Assembly (NCBI RefSeq): GCF_014196745.1
Contig: NZ_JACIEH010000004.1
Location: 186,001-250,000, forward strand
Source: Sphingomonas kyeonggiensis
GTDB lineage: Bacteria > Pseudomonadota > Alphaproteobacteria > Sphingomonadales > Sphingomonadaceae
Reading direction: 5' to 3'
Length of the DNA: 64,000 nucleotides
The notes below the pieces were generated by a model, which was given only the letters and a program-made list of their open reading frames with translations, was not told the origin of the DNA and searched no databases. Position numbers and translations under genes: made by a program. The first letter of the stretch is position 1. Each line of letters starts with the position of its first letter. Below, one piece after another: positions 25,169 through 34,704 of this stretch.

Positions 25169-27259
25169 GTGCTGCGCCAATATGAACTTGTTGACCGGGT
25201 CCTGAGCTACGACCCCGATGCCGATGAAGCGATGCTCAACCGGGCCTACGTCTTCTCGGTCAATGCGCATGGCAGCCAGAAGCGCGCGAGCGGCGACCCC
25301 TATTTCAGCCACCCGATCGAAGTGGCCGGCATCCTCACCGACCTGCACCTCGACGACGAGACGATCGTTACCGCGATCCTGCACGACACGGTCGAGGACA
25401 CGGTAGCCACGCCCGAGGACATCCAGCGCCTGTTCGGCGACAATGTCGCGCGCATGGTCGACGGCGTCACCAAGCTCTCCAAGATCGAGGCGCAGACCGA
25501 GAGCGAGCGCGCCGCCGAGAATCTGCGGAAATTCCTGCTCGCGATGTCGGACGATGTCCGCGTGCTGCTCGTCAAGCTGGCCGACCGGCTGCACAACATG
25601 CGCACGCTGGTCCACATCAAGAACCCGGACAAGCGCAAGCGCATCGCCCGCGAGACGATGGAGATCTACGCCCCGCTCGCCGAGCGGATCGGCATGTACG
25701 AGTTCATGAAGGAGATGCAGACGCTCGCCTTCCGTGAAGTCGAGCCCGAGGCCTATGAATCGATCACCAAGCGGCTCGACAGCCTCAAGGTCGAGGGCGA
25801 GGACCGCATCGCCAAGATCGCCTCGGGCCTGAAGCTGCTCCTGTCGCGCGGCGGCATCGATGCCGAGATCACCGGGCGCGAGAAGCACCCCTATTCGATC
25901 TGGAAGAAGATGTCGGAGCGGCACGTGTCGCTCGAGCAGCTCAGCGACATCATGGCCTTCCGCGCGATCGTCGATACCGAGGAGGAATGCTACCGCGCCC
26001 TCGGCGTGATCCATCGCCGCTGGCCGATGGTGCCGGGCCGGTTCAAGGATTACATCTCGACGCCGAAGCGCAACGGCTATCGCTCGCTCCACACCAGCAT
26101 CATCCATGCCGGCGACACGCGCATCGAGATCCAGATCCGCACCCGCGACATGCACGCCCAGGCCGAATATGGCCTCGCGGCGCACTGGGCCTACAAGGCG
26201 AGCAACGTCCGGCCCGACACCCAGGTCAGCTGGATCAAGGACCTGATCGAGATCCTGGAGCATGCCGACAGCCCGGAGGAGCTGCTCGAGCATACCCGGA
26301 TGGCGATGTACCAGGACCGGATCTTCGCCTTCACGCCGAAGGGCGAGCTGATCCAGCTGCCCAAGGGCGCGACGCCGATCGACTTCGCCTATGCCGTCCA
26401 CTCGAACCTGGGCGACCAGGCGGTGGGTGCCAAGGTCAATGGCCGGGTGGTGCCGCTACGCACCGAGATCGCCCAGGGCGACCAGGTCCAGATCCTGCGC
26501 TCCAAGGCGCAGGAGCCCCAGGCCAACTGGCTCAACTTCGCGATTACCGGCAAGGCGCGTGCCGCGATCCGCCGGCACATCCGCCACAAGGAGCGCGAGG
26601 AGACGATCGCGTTGGGGCGCAAGCTCTATGACGAGATCGTCGAGCGGCTGCCCACCCCGCCGGGCGAGGCCGCGATCCCCGACGCGCTGCGCCGCCTGAA
26701 GCTGCAGGACGAGGCCTCGCTGATGGAGGCGATCGCCCGCCGCCAATTCACCGACGGCCAGGTGATGGAAGCGGTGATGCCGGGCTCGACCGATGGCGAG
26801 GACGAGCACGACCTGCCGCCGCAGCAGCATGCGATCGAGATCAAGGGGCTGACGCCGGGCGTCGCCTTCCATTTCTCGGCCGAGTGCCGCCCGGTGCCCG
26901 GCGATCGCATCATCGGCATCCGCCGCCCCGGCGAGCCGATCGAGGTCCACCGCATCGACTGCCCGAGCCTCGCCGACACTACCGAGGAAGACTGGGTCGA
27001 TCTCACCTGGGGCGATAAGGCCGAGGGCGGCATCGCCCAGATCGAGATCACCCTGAAGAACGAGCCCGGCGCGCTGGGCGCGGTCGCCACGCTGATCGGC
27101 CAGCAAAAGGCCAACATCCTCGGCCTGCGCATGGACAATCGCGACACGACTTTCCACACCAACACGATGGACCTGGAAGTGCGCAACGCCGCGCACCTGA
27201 TGCGGCTGCTGGCCGCGCTGCGGGCGGCGGACGTGGTCAGCTCGGCGGAGCGGGCCTAG
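25169..27259 (+). CDS. Bifunctional (p)ppGpp synthetase/hydrolase (RelA/SpoT homologue)
   Basis: The single Rsh protein of alphaproteobacteria makes and degrades the stringent alarmone (p)ppGpp. The 696-residue protein has an intact HD hydrolase domain (HGSQKRASGDPYFSHP, with catalytic ILHDTVEDT), a synthetase domain (GRFKDYISTPKRNGYRSLHT), a TGS domain (FAFTPKGELIQLPKGATP), a zinc-finger/helical part and a C-terminal ACT domain (NEPGALGAVATLIG). Both catalytic sites look functional. Start is GTG 25169 (MLRQYELVDRV). Its 3' end overlaps the convergent alpha/beta hydrolase gene by 23 bp. Usually named relA/spoT or rsh. Confidence 0.95.
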   Translation: MLRQYELVDRVLSYDPDADEAMLNRAYVFSVNAHGSQKRASGDPYFSHPIEVAGILTDLHLDDETIVTAILHDTVEDTVATPEDIQRLFGDNVARMVDGVTKLSKIEAQTESERAAENLRKFLLAMSDDVRVLLVKLADRLHNMRTLVHIKNPDKRKRIARETMEIYAPLAERIGMYEFMKEMQTLAFREVEPEAYESITKRLDSLKVEGEDRIAKIASGLKLLLSRGGIDAEITGREKHPYSIWKKMSERHVSLEQLSDIMAFRAIVDTEEECYRALGVIHRRWPMVPGRFKDYISTPKRNGYRSLHTSIIHAGDTRIEIQIRTRDMHAQAEYGLAAHWAYKASNVRPDTQVSWIKDLIEILEHADSPEELLEHTRMAMYQDRIFAFTPKGELIQLPKGATPIDFAYAVHSNLGDQAVGAKVNGRVVPLRTEIAQGDQVQILRSKAQEPQANWLNFAITGKARAAIRRHIRHKEREETIALGRKLYDEIVERLPTPPGEAAIPDALRRLKLQDEASLMEAIARRQFTDGQVMEAVMPGSTDGEDEHDLPPQQHAIEIKGLTPGVAFHFSAECRPVPGDRIIGIRRPGEPIEVHRIDCPSLADTTEEDWVDLTWGDKAEGGIAQIEITLKNEPGALGAVATLIGQQKANILGLRMDNRDTTFHTNTMDLEVRNAAHLMRLLAALRAADVVSSAERA

Positions 27260-28076
27260 CCGAAGCACGGGCCATGGCGAGGATCGCCGCCGCTATCGCG
27301 CGCGGCTGATCGCGCTGCATGTAGTGGCCGCTGCCCTGGACCACCTGAACCCCGGCATGGGTGAAGCCACGCGCGAACTCCGCTGCATACCCCTCCCATA
27401 GCGCCTGCATCATCGCGCCGCCGGGCGCACCCCGCCCGGCCGTGAGGATCGTGACCGGGATGTCGCGGATCGCCCGCAGATCGGCGAGCGCCGCGTCGGT
27501 TTCCTCCAGGCCGCGTATCTCCACCCGCTCCGCCGGCGACATCAGCAGCGTCAGCCATTTCGGGATCTGGCACAGGCGCATGCCCTCGGCCTCGCAGCGC
27601 CGGGTGAAGCCGGGCAGCCGCGGATCGACGAACACCAGGCCGGCCACTTCGGCGGGATAGGCCTTGGCGAAGCTCAGCGCATAGCTCGCCCCGATCGAAT
27701 GACTGACCAGCACATAGGGCGCCGGGACATGCGCATCCGCCAGCCGCTGGTGGAGATGCGCCGCGACTTCGGCGCCGGTGCGCCTGCCATCGCCGTCCGA
27801 AGGCCAGAGCCGCCCGCTGCCGATCAGCTCGCGCGCCATGCCCCCGCCATAGCCGGCGCGGCTCCAGGCGAAGACCGGCAGGTCGGCGGGCAGGACCGCG
27901 CGGAGCGGGCGCCAGGCCTCCGCGCCATCGCCGAGCCCGGCCTCGAGCACGATAGTGGGGCTGGAGCCGGGGCTAGCCCGAGGCGCGACCGCCGCAACGG
28001 GCGTCGCGACGAGGCCGAGCGTGGCTGAAGCGAGCAGGACCGCCAGACCGGCGCCGGCAAGGATCTTCCGCATCAT
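27237..28076 (-). CDS. Alpha/beta hydrolase, exported
   Basis: The 279-residue protein has an N-terminal signal (KILAGAGLAVLLASATLGLV). The alpha/beta hydrolase fold shows TIVLEAGLGDGAEAW (oxyanion strand), WSRAGYGGG, the nucleophile elbow SHSIGAS (the first Gly of G-x-S-x-G replaced by Ser), an acid near LVFVDPRLPG and the His in QGSGHYMQRDQP. The substrate is unknown. ATG 28076 or 28073 are equivalent. Overlap of 23 bp with the end of rel. Confidence 0.85.
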   Translation of the reverse strand: MMRKILAGAGLAVLLASATLGLVATPVAAVAPRASPGSSPTIVLEAGLGDGAEAWRPLRAVLPADLPVFAWSRAGYGGGMARELIGSGRLWPSDGDGRRTGAEVAAHLHQRLADAHVPAPYVLVSHSIGASYALSFAKAYPAEVAGLVFVDPRLPGFTRRCEAEGMRLCQIPKWLTLLMSPAERVEIRGLEETDAALADLRAIRDIPVTILTAGRGAPGGAMMQALWEGYAAEFARGFTHAGVQVVQGSGHYMQRDQPRAIAAAILAMARASARPAPPS

Positions 28077-28087
28077 CCCGCTCCCGA

Positions 28088-29953
28088 TCAGAAGACGAAG
28101 GCGATGCGGGCCGCGACGCCGTCGCTCCGCTCGCCGGGTCCGGTGAAGCTGCGCGCATAGGAAAGGTCGAGCCGCACGACCTTACCCAGCGCGGCCTCCA
28201 CGCCGCCGCGCAGGGCCATGCCCTGGCCGGCAAGGGTCCACACTTCGGTGCTCGCCGGGTTCGCCAGATTGTCGAGCAGCGTGGAGCCGATGCGGTGCTT
28301 GCGGCCGTGCAACTGCTCACGATCGTCGAGCTCGACATAGGGCGTCAGCGCGAAGCCATCCGTGCGCCCTGCCAGCGCGAGGCTCAGCCGGGTTTGGGTA
28401 TCGAGCGTCACCAGGCCGGCCGATTGCCGCCCATAGCCAAGTGCCAGGCCCGTGGCATTGCCTTCCGCGAACCCGTCGAGCGTGCCGTGCGCATAGTCGA
28501 GCCGGCTGCGCGAGGACAGGCGCAGGCCCGGTAGCAGCATCGTGCTTCCCGCCGCCTCGATGCCGACCGCATAGCGTGTACCGCGGGTCTCGCCCGTCGC
28601 GACCACGCCCAGCGCATGCGTGTCGCGCGCGAAGCCTTCGACGCGCGGCCGCGCATAGCTGGCGTGCAGCGCCACCCTCGCCCCACCCAGAGTGATGCCG
28701 GCCGCGCCCGACACCGACCATTCCCGCATGGTGAACCGGTCCGCGCCCGCACCCCGGGCACGCTGCTCGAGCCAGGCACCGGACAATGCGACGAAGCCAT
28801 TCGCCCCCAGCCGCCCCTGCACGCCGATCAATCCGCCGCGCTGCCGCAGGTGCAGCCCGGCCTCGGCGTACCGGACCGTACCGAGGAGCGGCGCCGCGAA
28901 CAGGCCGAACCGGTCGCCGGGCCCGGCCGCCAGCGCGCGCGCCGCATCCGTCTCGCGGGCGATGTCCCGCGCGCCGGTGAACAGCGCGTCCATCGTCCGC
29001 GCGGCGCCACGTGCGGCCTCGCCCGATGCGCCGTCGAGCGTGGCGCGATACCAGTCGGCCAGCAGCACATGGCCCTTCGCGGAGAAGTGATTGCTGTCGA
29101 AGAAGACGCGCGCGCTCTGCCCGGCCCGGTCCTGCGCGCAGAGCTTGCCCGCATCGGCATCATAGCAGGGCGTGTCGAAACTGGTGAAGCCGAGCGCGAG
29201 ATAGCCGGTGCGGAGTCGCTCGAAGAACGCCTGCTGGTCGACGAGGATCAGGTTGGTGCCCTGCGCCAGGCGCGGCCGGAGCCTGGCCAGCGACGCGACG
29301 AGATCCGTGTTGATGCCGGCGACGAAGCCCCCCATCGCGTCACGCAGGCCGGCCAGCTCGCCCTCGCCAAACAAGGGCAGATATTGCACGGGCTGCACCG
29401 TGGCGACGACGATCGTCCGCGCGCCGCGACCGGCCAGGGTCGCGACATGGTCAGTCGCGGCGGAGACGATGTCGGCGCGGATGGCATCGGGGCTGTCGCC
29501 CGCGAGCAGGCGAGTCAGGTCGTTGGTGCCTGCGTGCAGGAAGAACCGGTCGCCCCCGCCCACCCGGATCGCGCCCTTGTCCTGCAGGGCGGCGAAGCGC
29601 GCGATCTGGCGCGTCACGCCGGTATCGACCGGCAGCGACGGATCGCCCCGATCGGTCATGTGCGCGCCCGAAACGGCGAAGTTGAGCGACCCGTTGAACG
29701 ACGGCGCGGCCAGCACCGGCATCACGCCGGGCGACAGCCGCTCCGCCCAAACCGGCCCGTTCGAGTCACGGCACAGCCCGCCATCGCAATAATAGGGCGC
29801 ATTGTCCTCCGCCGAGGTGCCGGCGAGACGCTGGAAATTGCCCTGCTCCAGGTCTGAATCGCCGAAGAAATAGTCGTGCTGGGCATGTGCCGGCTGGGTG
29901 GCCAGCGCGATCGCCGCCACGGATGTGAAAGCGAGGAGGGGAAGTCGAGCCAT
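28088..29953 (-). CDS. GDSL esterase autotransporter (EstA-like)
   Basis: The 621-residue protein has a signal peptide (LLAFTSVAAIALATQPAHA), a passenger GDSL hydrolase domain and a C-terminal autotransporter barrel ending in Phe (IAFVF), the outer-membrane recognition end. Block I is FFGDSDLEQG with nucleophile Ser33; block III is HAGTNDL; block V is FFDSNHFSAKGH with the catalytic Asp and His. It is predicted to present an esterase at the cell surface, as EstA does in Pseudomonas. The start 29953 follows AAGGA. The divergent gene encodes a membrane AraC regulator, with direct repeats in between, so regulation by it is likely. Confidence 0.9.
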   Translation of the reverse strand: MARLPLLAFTSVAAIALATQPAHAQHDYFFGDSDLEQGNFQRLAGTSAEDNAPYYCDGGLCRDSNGPVWAERLSPGVMPVLAAPSFNGSLNFAVSGAHMTDRGDPSLPVDTGVTRQIARFAALQDKGAIRVGGGDRFFLHAGTNDLTRLLAGDSPDAIRADIVSAATDHVATLAGRGARTIVVATVQPVQYLPLFGEGELAGLRDAMGGFVAGINTDLVASLARLRPRLAQGTNLILVDQQAFFERLRTGYLALGFTSFDTPCYDADAGKLCAQDRAGQSARVFFDSNHFSAKGHVLLADWYRATLDGASGEAARGAARTMDALFTGARDIARETDAARALAAGPGDRFGLFAAPLLGTVRYAEAGLHLRQRGGLIGVQGRLGANGFVALSGAWLEQRARGAGADRFTMREWSVSGAAGITLGGARVALHASYARPRVEGFARDTHALGVVATGETRGTRYAVGIEAAGSTMLLPGLRLSSRSRLDYAHGTLDGFAEGNATGLALGYGRQSAGLVTLDTQTRLSLALAGRTDGFALTPYVELDDREQLHGRKHRIGSTLLDNLANPASTEVWTLAGQGMALRGGVEAALGKVVRLDLSYARSFTGPGERSDGVAARIAFVF

Positions 29954-30021
29954 CTGGGTGCAGTCCTTTCGGGTGTTTCGGTCCCCGCGAAATCGCCGCC
30001 GCCCGCGGCACTGTCGTCCGG

Positions 30022-30059
30022 GCCAAGCGGCCCGGTCGTCCGCCAAACGGCCCGGTCGT
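30022..30059 (+). promoter_or_regulatory. Tandem 18-bp direct repeats, candidate AraC operator
   Basis: Two copies of GCCAARCGGCCCGGTCGT (30022-30039 and 30042-30059), 17 of 18 identical, with a 20-bp period. Such directly repeated half-sites about two helical turns apart are typical for AraC-family dimers. They lie in the spacer between the esterase gene and its divergent AraC-type regulator. Confidence 0.6.
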
Positions 30060-30111
30060 TGTCGGTGGCAGGAAACTGCGGCAGGACGCCCTCGCCACAA
30101 TCGAGCGAGCG

Positions 30112-31272
30112 ATGACCGACACGCTATTCACCGCCATGCTGATCGGGATGGGACTGGCCGCCGGGCTCGCGCTGCTGCTGCGCCGGCGCGACCAGCCCAA
30201 GCTCGGTGCGGCGCTAACCGCGCTCGCGGCCTTCGAACTGCTCCTCGCCCTCCTGTTGCTGCCCGATACGATCGGCACGGCTCTGCGCCTGGGCGGTGCC
30301 GAAGTTCTGGCACTTCCCTTCCTGCCGGGGCTGCTACGCCGCTATATCGACGGCCTCACCGGCGGGCGCGCGAACCCGAGGGACTGGCTCTGGACCGCAC
30401 TGGCGGGCGCGCTGCTGCTGCCCTTCCTGTCACTGCCGGTCCATGCCCGCGACGCGCTGTTCGCCGGCCGCGACCCCGGTCTCGCGGGAGAGACGCTGCT
30501 GTTCGCCCTCGCCTCCGTCGTGGCATTCTGGCTCGCGACGCTGGCGATCACCCTGGTCTCGGCGGTGCAGATTCTCGCGCGGCTGCGGCGGCACCGCGCC
30601 CGGCTGGCGGCAGTCTATTCCACCCGAGGCCGGGGCAGCCTTCGCGGCTTCACGGTGATGGCGGCGCTGGTGGGTGCGGTCTTTCTGGGCCAGCTCGCCA
30701 ACATGATCGCCGCGGGCTTCGGGCACGACCTGCTCAGCGGATGGAGCGAGACGCTGTTCCTGCTGCTCGCCATTCTGGGCTTTGCCTGGCACGGGCTAGT
30801 GGTCGAGCCTCCCTTTCCGGACTGGGCGGAAGAGGCCCTGGCCCCCGCCGGGCCCGCGACGCCCGAGGCCTCCCGCCCGGCCTATGCCCGCTCGGGGCTG
30901 ACCGATGGCGATCTGGACCGCATCCTGGAGCGGCTCGACCGGGTTATGGACGAGCGAAGACTCTGGTCGGATTCGATGCTCACCCTGAAGGAGCTGGCCG
31001 ACGCGGCGAGCGTGCGCCCCGGCTATCTCAGCCAGGCACTAAACCAGCGGCGGAGAGTGAGCTTCTTCGACTATGTGAACGGCTGGCGCATCGATGCGGC
31101 CGCGCACCTGCTCGCCGACACCGACCGGACCGTCCTCGCCATCGCGCAGGATACCGGCTTCAACGCCAAATCGACGTTCAACGCTGCCTTCCGCAAGGCG
31201 AAGGGATCGAGCCCCAGCTCCTGGCGCCTCCAAAAAAATGGGGCGAGTCCGACGGGCTTGGGATCCGCCTGA
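30112..31272 (+). CDS. Membrane-bound AraC-family transcriptional regulator
   Basis: The 386-residue protein has about seven membrane segments in its first 240 residues (LIGMGLAAGLALLLRR, LLLALLLLPDTIGTAL, ALAGALLLPFLSLPV, TLLFALASVVAFWLATLAIT, MAALVGAVFLGQL and LFLLLAILGFAWHG) and a C-terminal AraC domain with two helix-turn-helices: LTLKELADAASVRPGYLSQA and LAIAQDTGFNAKSTFNAAFR. The membrane part presumably senses a hydrophobic or envelope signal. It diverges from the GDSL autotransporter with tandem repeats between, so the esterase is its probable target. Confidence 0.88.
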   Translation: MTDTLFTAMLIGMGLAAGLALLLRRRDQPKLGAALTALAAFELLLALLLLPDTIGTALRLGGAEVLALPFLPGLLRRYIDGLTGGRANPRDWLWTALAGALLLPFLSLPVHARDALFAGRDPGLAGETLLFALASVVAFWLATLAITLVSAVQILARLRRHRARLAAVYSTRGRGSLRGFTVMAALVGAVFLGQLANMIAAGFGHDLLSGWSETLFLLLAILGFAWHGLVVEPPFPDWAEEALAPAGPATPEASRPAYARSGLTDGDLDRILERLDRVMDERRLWSDSMLTLKELADAASVRPGYLSQALNQRRRVSFFDYVNGWRIDAAAHLLADTDRTVLAIAQDTGFNAKSTFNAAFRKAKGSSPSSWRLQKNGASPTGLGSA

Positions 31273-31282
31273 CTCGCCCCGA

Positions 31283-31315
31283 CCCTCTCCGACCAAGGAA
31301 AGAGGGCCTTTTCCC
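31283..31315 (+). terminator. Possible terminator of the AraC regulator gene
   Basis: CCCTCT (31283-31288) pairs with AGAGGG (31301-31306) around a 12-nt loop, followed by CCTTTTCCC. Short stem, short T-run; weak. Confidence 0.3.
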
Positions 31316-31326
31316 GAGGGGGAAAC

Positions 31327-32283
31327 CTACCGCGCCGCGCGCGTCGCCTGGTCCATCAGCGCCCTGGCCGTCTTGATCCCGTCGGCCTCGCTGGTCTTGC
31401 CCTGCTGGATCTCGTCGGCGATCTCGAGGACGCGGCCGGCGATCACCGTGCCGTGATCGGCTTCCTCGGTGACGCGGATGCCGGCCTTGGCCGCCGCGAT
31501 GCGGTCCCATTCGGCGCGGATCGCCGCCCAATAGCCCTTGGTCGCCGCCCAATAATCGTCCGCCGCCTTCACGTCGAAGTCGCCGAACCTGGTATAGCTG
31601 TTGAGGACATATTCCTGGACGACCGGCGTGTCCTTGCCGTCCATCTTCAGATTATCCTGCCAGTGGATCCAGCCGGCCGGCGCGATCGCGTGGCGGTTGA
31701 CGCCAAGGTAACGGTCATAGACCGGCCCGCGCACCGCGTCGCGCCGGGCGAGCGGCCGCCAGGTCCGGTTCGATTCCCAGCGCCGGATGCCACCGACATC
31801 GGCCCATTTGCCCCAGCCACCATAGCGGGGACTGTCATCGACCTGGTAGACTGTCTGCGACCAGGCGCCCTTGCGCTCGGCGGCGGGCACATCGGCCCAG
31901 GTCCAGGCGTCGCGATCCGAATAGACCAGCACCTTGGCCGGCTCGTACTGCCAGTCCTGGCGCCAGTGCTTGATCACCATCTTCTTCCCGTCGCCCATGT
32001 CGACCACCAGGAGATGCTGCAGCCGGATCGTCCTGCCGCTGTCCTCGATCACCCGGACGACTTCGTTGCCGCCCGAGACCTTGACCGGGATCGGGGTATA
32101 GTCCGCGCGCCAGGAGGTGCTCTCCTGCATGTCGAACTTCACCTTGTAGGTCCCGGCCATGGCGAGGATGTCGGCACGGTCCGCCTCGAAGGCGGACCTG
32201 GCCGCCGGCGCCGCGGCGGGAGTCTGGGCAAGCGCCGGCATCGGGGCCAGCAGCGACAGGGCAATCGGAAGAAGGAGCTTCAT
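31327..32283 (-). CDS. DUF6607 family secreted protein
   Basis: The 318-residue protein has a signal peptide (LLLPIALSLLAPMPALA). The mature protein has the family pattern of long aromatic segments: TYKVKFDMQES, IRLQHLLVVDMGDGKKMVIKH with WRQDWQYEP, and YDRYLGVNRHAIAPAGWIHWQDN. It starts 21 bp after the TonB-dependent hemin receptor on the same strand, consistent with an operon expressed under iron limitation. The function is unknown; the pairing suggests a role in haem handling at the envelope. Confidence 0.8.
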   Translation of the reverse strand: MKLLLPIALSLLAPMPALAQTPAAAPAARSAFEADRADILAMAGTYKVKFDMQESTSWRADYTPIPVKVSGGNEVVRVIEDSGRTIRLQHLLVVDMGDGKKMVIKHWRQDWQYEPAKVLVYSDRDAWTWADVPAAERKGAWSQTVYQVDDSPRYGGWGKWADVGGIRRWESNRTWRPLARRDAVRGPVYDRYLGVNRHAIAPAGWIHWQDNLKMDGKDTPVVQEYVLNSYTRFGDFDVKAADDYWAATKGYWAAIRAEWDRIAAAKAGIRVTEEADHGTVIAGRVLEIADEIQQGKTSEADGIKTARALMDQATRAAR

Positions 32284-32304
32284 GATCTTGGTCCTCAGAA
32301 GCGG

Positions 32305-34530
32305 TTAGAAACGATAGCTGATCGAGACCGAGCCGTTACGGCCCGGCTGGGTGTAGGCGTCCCGCACGGCGGAGTTGGCGGCCAGGCCGCGAATGTCCTG
32401 CCACAGCCAGTATTTGCGGTCGGTCAGGTTGAACACGCCGCCGCGCACCGTCACGCCGTCGGTCACGCGCACATAGGCGGTGATGTCGAAGGTGACGAAG
32501 TCGCCGCCGGTGAAGCAGTTCGGCAAGGCAGTGGCGGTCGCGGCGTAGCAGCTCGATCCGCGCGTCCGGGCGATCTCCTTCTGCCCGCCATAGGTCGCCA
32601 TCAGCCGGCCGCCGAAGCGCCGGTCGACCGCGTCATAGCCGATGCCGCCCACCACCTTGAGCGGGTCGATCGACTGGAGCGGCAGCTTGGCGCCATTCGT
32701 GCCGACCGTGTCGCCATGCGAATAGGACAGCGCCAGCGTGCCGGTCAGCCCCTTGAGCGGGCGCACCTCGGTCCGTGCCTCGAAGCCACGGATCTTCACC
32801 CCGCCCAGGTTGCGCCACTGGTAGATCCAGGGATTGGCCGGCGACGGGAAGGGCAGCCCGGTCGTCTCCACCTGGTCGATGAAGTCGTGGTATCGGGCAT
32901 AGAAGCCGGTCAGGTCGAACGAGACCAGGTCGTTGAAATAGCGCAAGCCGCCTTCGAAGCTCTCGCTGTTCTCCGGCTTCAGGTTCGGATTGGCGATGCT
33001 GGTATAGCCGACCGGCGGGTTGGCGAAGAAGTTGTTCACCTGGCTCGGCTCGGGCGCCTTGAAGCCCTGTGCGTAATTGGCGAACAGCCGCGTGCCTTCG
33101 GACAGCTTGATCACCGCGCCGATCTTCGGCGAAACGCGCGAGCCGTCCTGGCCCGAGGCGACGAAGGTCGGCAGCAGCGGATCCTTTTCGGGCGTCAGCT
33201 TGTACGCATCGAAGCGGAGCGCCGGATAGAGCGTGACCGGCCCGAACGCGATCTCCCCGGCGGCGACCAGGCCGGCCAGCATATAGTCGGTCTCGGGGAA
33301 GGCGCGGGTCGGGAAGGTCTCGCCGGCCGGCGGCGTCACGCCGTCGCGCAGGCCCTTCTGGTTGGTCCAGCTGATGTCGCCGGCCAGCGTCAGCTTGGCA
33401 CGCAGCCCGGTCTCGTCGCCCAAACTGAAGCGGACTTCGCCCGAGGCGCCATAGACGCGGTTCTCGAAGGTATTGAGCCGTTCGCGATCGGCGACGGGGC
33501 TGCGGTCCTCGTCGGTGAACTGGCGATCCTTGCTGTTCTGCCAATAGCCGCTCAGCCGCGCGAACTCGAGCGTGCCTTCGCCGCTCCAAGTCCAGTCACC
33601 GGCGATGCGACCGCGCTTGCTGGTGTCGCGCGCCTGGAGCAGGTCGATCGTCGTGCCGGTGGCCGGAAGCGGGGTCAGGCCGGTCAGCACATTGGTGTCG
33701 AGGCGGCTGTCGACATATTCTCCGGTGATCCGGAAGCGGTTGTGCGCATCGGGCTCCCAGACGAGCCGGCCGAGCGCGGCGTTCGAATGACCGTCCTGCG
33801 GGTTGGGCTCGGTACGGGCGGTGCCGATGCCGCCGGTCGTCGCCTTATTGTCGAGCTCGTGATAGTCGCGGCGGGTATAGGCGACCATTGCCGAGAGGTC
33901 GCCGAAGCGGCCGGCAAGGATGCCGGTCTCGGAGAATTCATTGTCCGCCGAGCTGTAGGCGGCGCGGGCCAGCCCGCCGACCTTCTTGCCGTCGCGCAGG
34001 AAATCGGACGGATCACTGGTGGTGAAGCTCACCGCGCCGGCCAGGCCGTCGCTGCCGTACAGCGCGGAGGCCGGGCCGCGCAGGATCTCGACCGACTTGA
34101 CCAGGCCCAGGTCGACATAGTCGCCGCGCCCGGTCGACTGGGCGCCGAAGCTGAAGCCGTCGGGCACGCGCACGCCGTCCACCTGGATCAGCACGCGGTT
34201 GCCGCCGATGCCGCGGATCACGAAGCCTTCATTGCCGGCGCGGCCGGTGGTGCCCAGCGCCGCACCGAAGCGGGTCGGCCCGCGCGGCACGCTGATGCCC
34301 GGTTCGTAACGGACCAGGTCCTTGATGTCGGTGGTCAGCTCATCCGCCATCTTCCGCTCGTCGATCACGGTGACGGTGGCGGGCACTTCCTTGACGTCGG
34401 CCGGGATGCGCGTGGCGGTGACGGTGATCGTCGAGTCCTGCTGCTCGGCGCCCTTCTTGTCCTGGGCCTGCGCCGGCAATGCGACGGCCAATGCCCAAAG
34501 ACTGATCCCACCCCCCAAAACCCCGCGCAT
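32305..34530 (-). CDS. TonB-dependent hemoglobin/hemin-type receptor
   Basis: The 741-residue outer-membrane protein has a signal, an N-terminal TonB-box-like STITVTATR, a plug domain (ERKMADELTTDIKDLVRY, GNEGFVIRGIGGNRVLIQVDG, VEILRGPASALYGSDGLAG) and a 22-strand barrel ending in SISYRF with terminal Phe. Motif order and length match the hemoglobin/transferrin/lactoferrin receptor family. It probably brings haem across the outer membrane using TonB-ExbBD. A Fur-like box lies 22 bp before the start. It is the first gene of the pair with DUF6607. Confidence 0.92.
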   Translation of the reverse strand: MRGVLGGGISLWALAVALPAQAQDKKGAEQQDSTITVTATRIPADVKEVPATVTVIDERKMADELTTDIKDLVRYEPGISVPRGPTRFGAALGTTGRAGNEGFVIRGIGGNRVLIQVDGVRVPDGFSFGAQSTGRGDYVDLGLVKSVEILRGPASALYGSDGLAGAVSFTTSDPSDFLRDGKKVGGLARAAYSSADNEFSETGILAGRFGDLSAMVAYTRRDYHELDNKATTGGIGTARTEPNPQDGHSNAALGRLVWEPDAHNRFRITGEYVDSRLDTNVLTGLTPLPATGTTIDLLQARDTSKRGRIAGDWTWSGEGTLEFARLSGYWQNSKDRQFTDEDRSPVADRERLNTFENRVYGASGEVRFSLGDETGLRAKLTLAGDISWTNQKGLRDGVTPPAGETFPTRAFPETDYMLAGLVAAGEIAFGPVTLYPALRFDAYKLTPEKDPLLPTFVASGQDGSRVSPKIGAVIKLSEGTRLFANYAQGFKAPEPSQVNNFFANPPVGYTSIANPNLKPENSESFEGGLRYFNDLVSFDLTGFYARYHDFIDQVETTGLPFPSPANPWIYQWRNLGGVKIRGFEARTEVRPLKGLTGTLALSYSHGDTVGTNGAKLPLQSIDPLKVVGGIGYDAVDRRFGGRLMATYGGQKEIARTRGSSCYAATATALPNCFTGGDFVTFDITAYVRVTDGVTVRGGVFNLTDRKYWLWQDIRGLAANSAVRDAYTQPGRNGSVSISYRF

Positions 34531-34552
34531 GCCTTGAAACCCTTTCTGCTAA

Positions 34553-34567
34553 TGCAAGTGATTCTCA
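34553..34567 (-). promoter_or_regulatory. Fur-box-like site upstream of the hemin receptor
   Basis: On the plus strand TGCAAGT-G-ATTCTCA; on the minus strand TGAGAAT-C-ACTTGCA. It matches the 7-1-7 Fur consensus TGATAAT-n-ATTATCA at 11 of 14 positions. Repression by iron-loaded Fur (or Irr) would fit the downstream genes. Confidence 0.6.
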
Positions 34568-34704
34568 ATCGCTCTTGGCGTTAGACGTCGAAGGCGCGCA
34601 GCGTCAACCCCGTAACGAGATGCAAAAGAGGGCGACGCGGATGTGGGGAGCGGAATCATCCAGCCGCTCGACGGCGGCCCGTCGCGGCGTTAAGGCATCC
34701 GGTC

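Noticed and set aside
31453..34584. Plus-strand open frame of about 1040 codons opposite the hemin receptor and DUF6607
   Set aside because: Both opposite genes have complete family motifs and ribosome binding sites; this frame has none.
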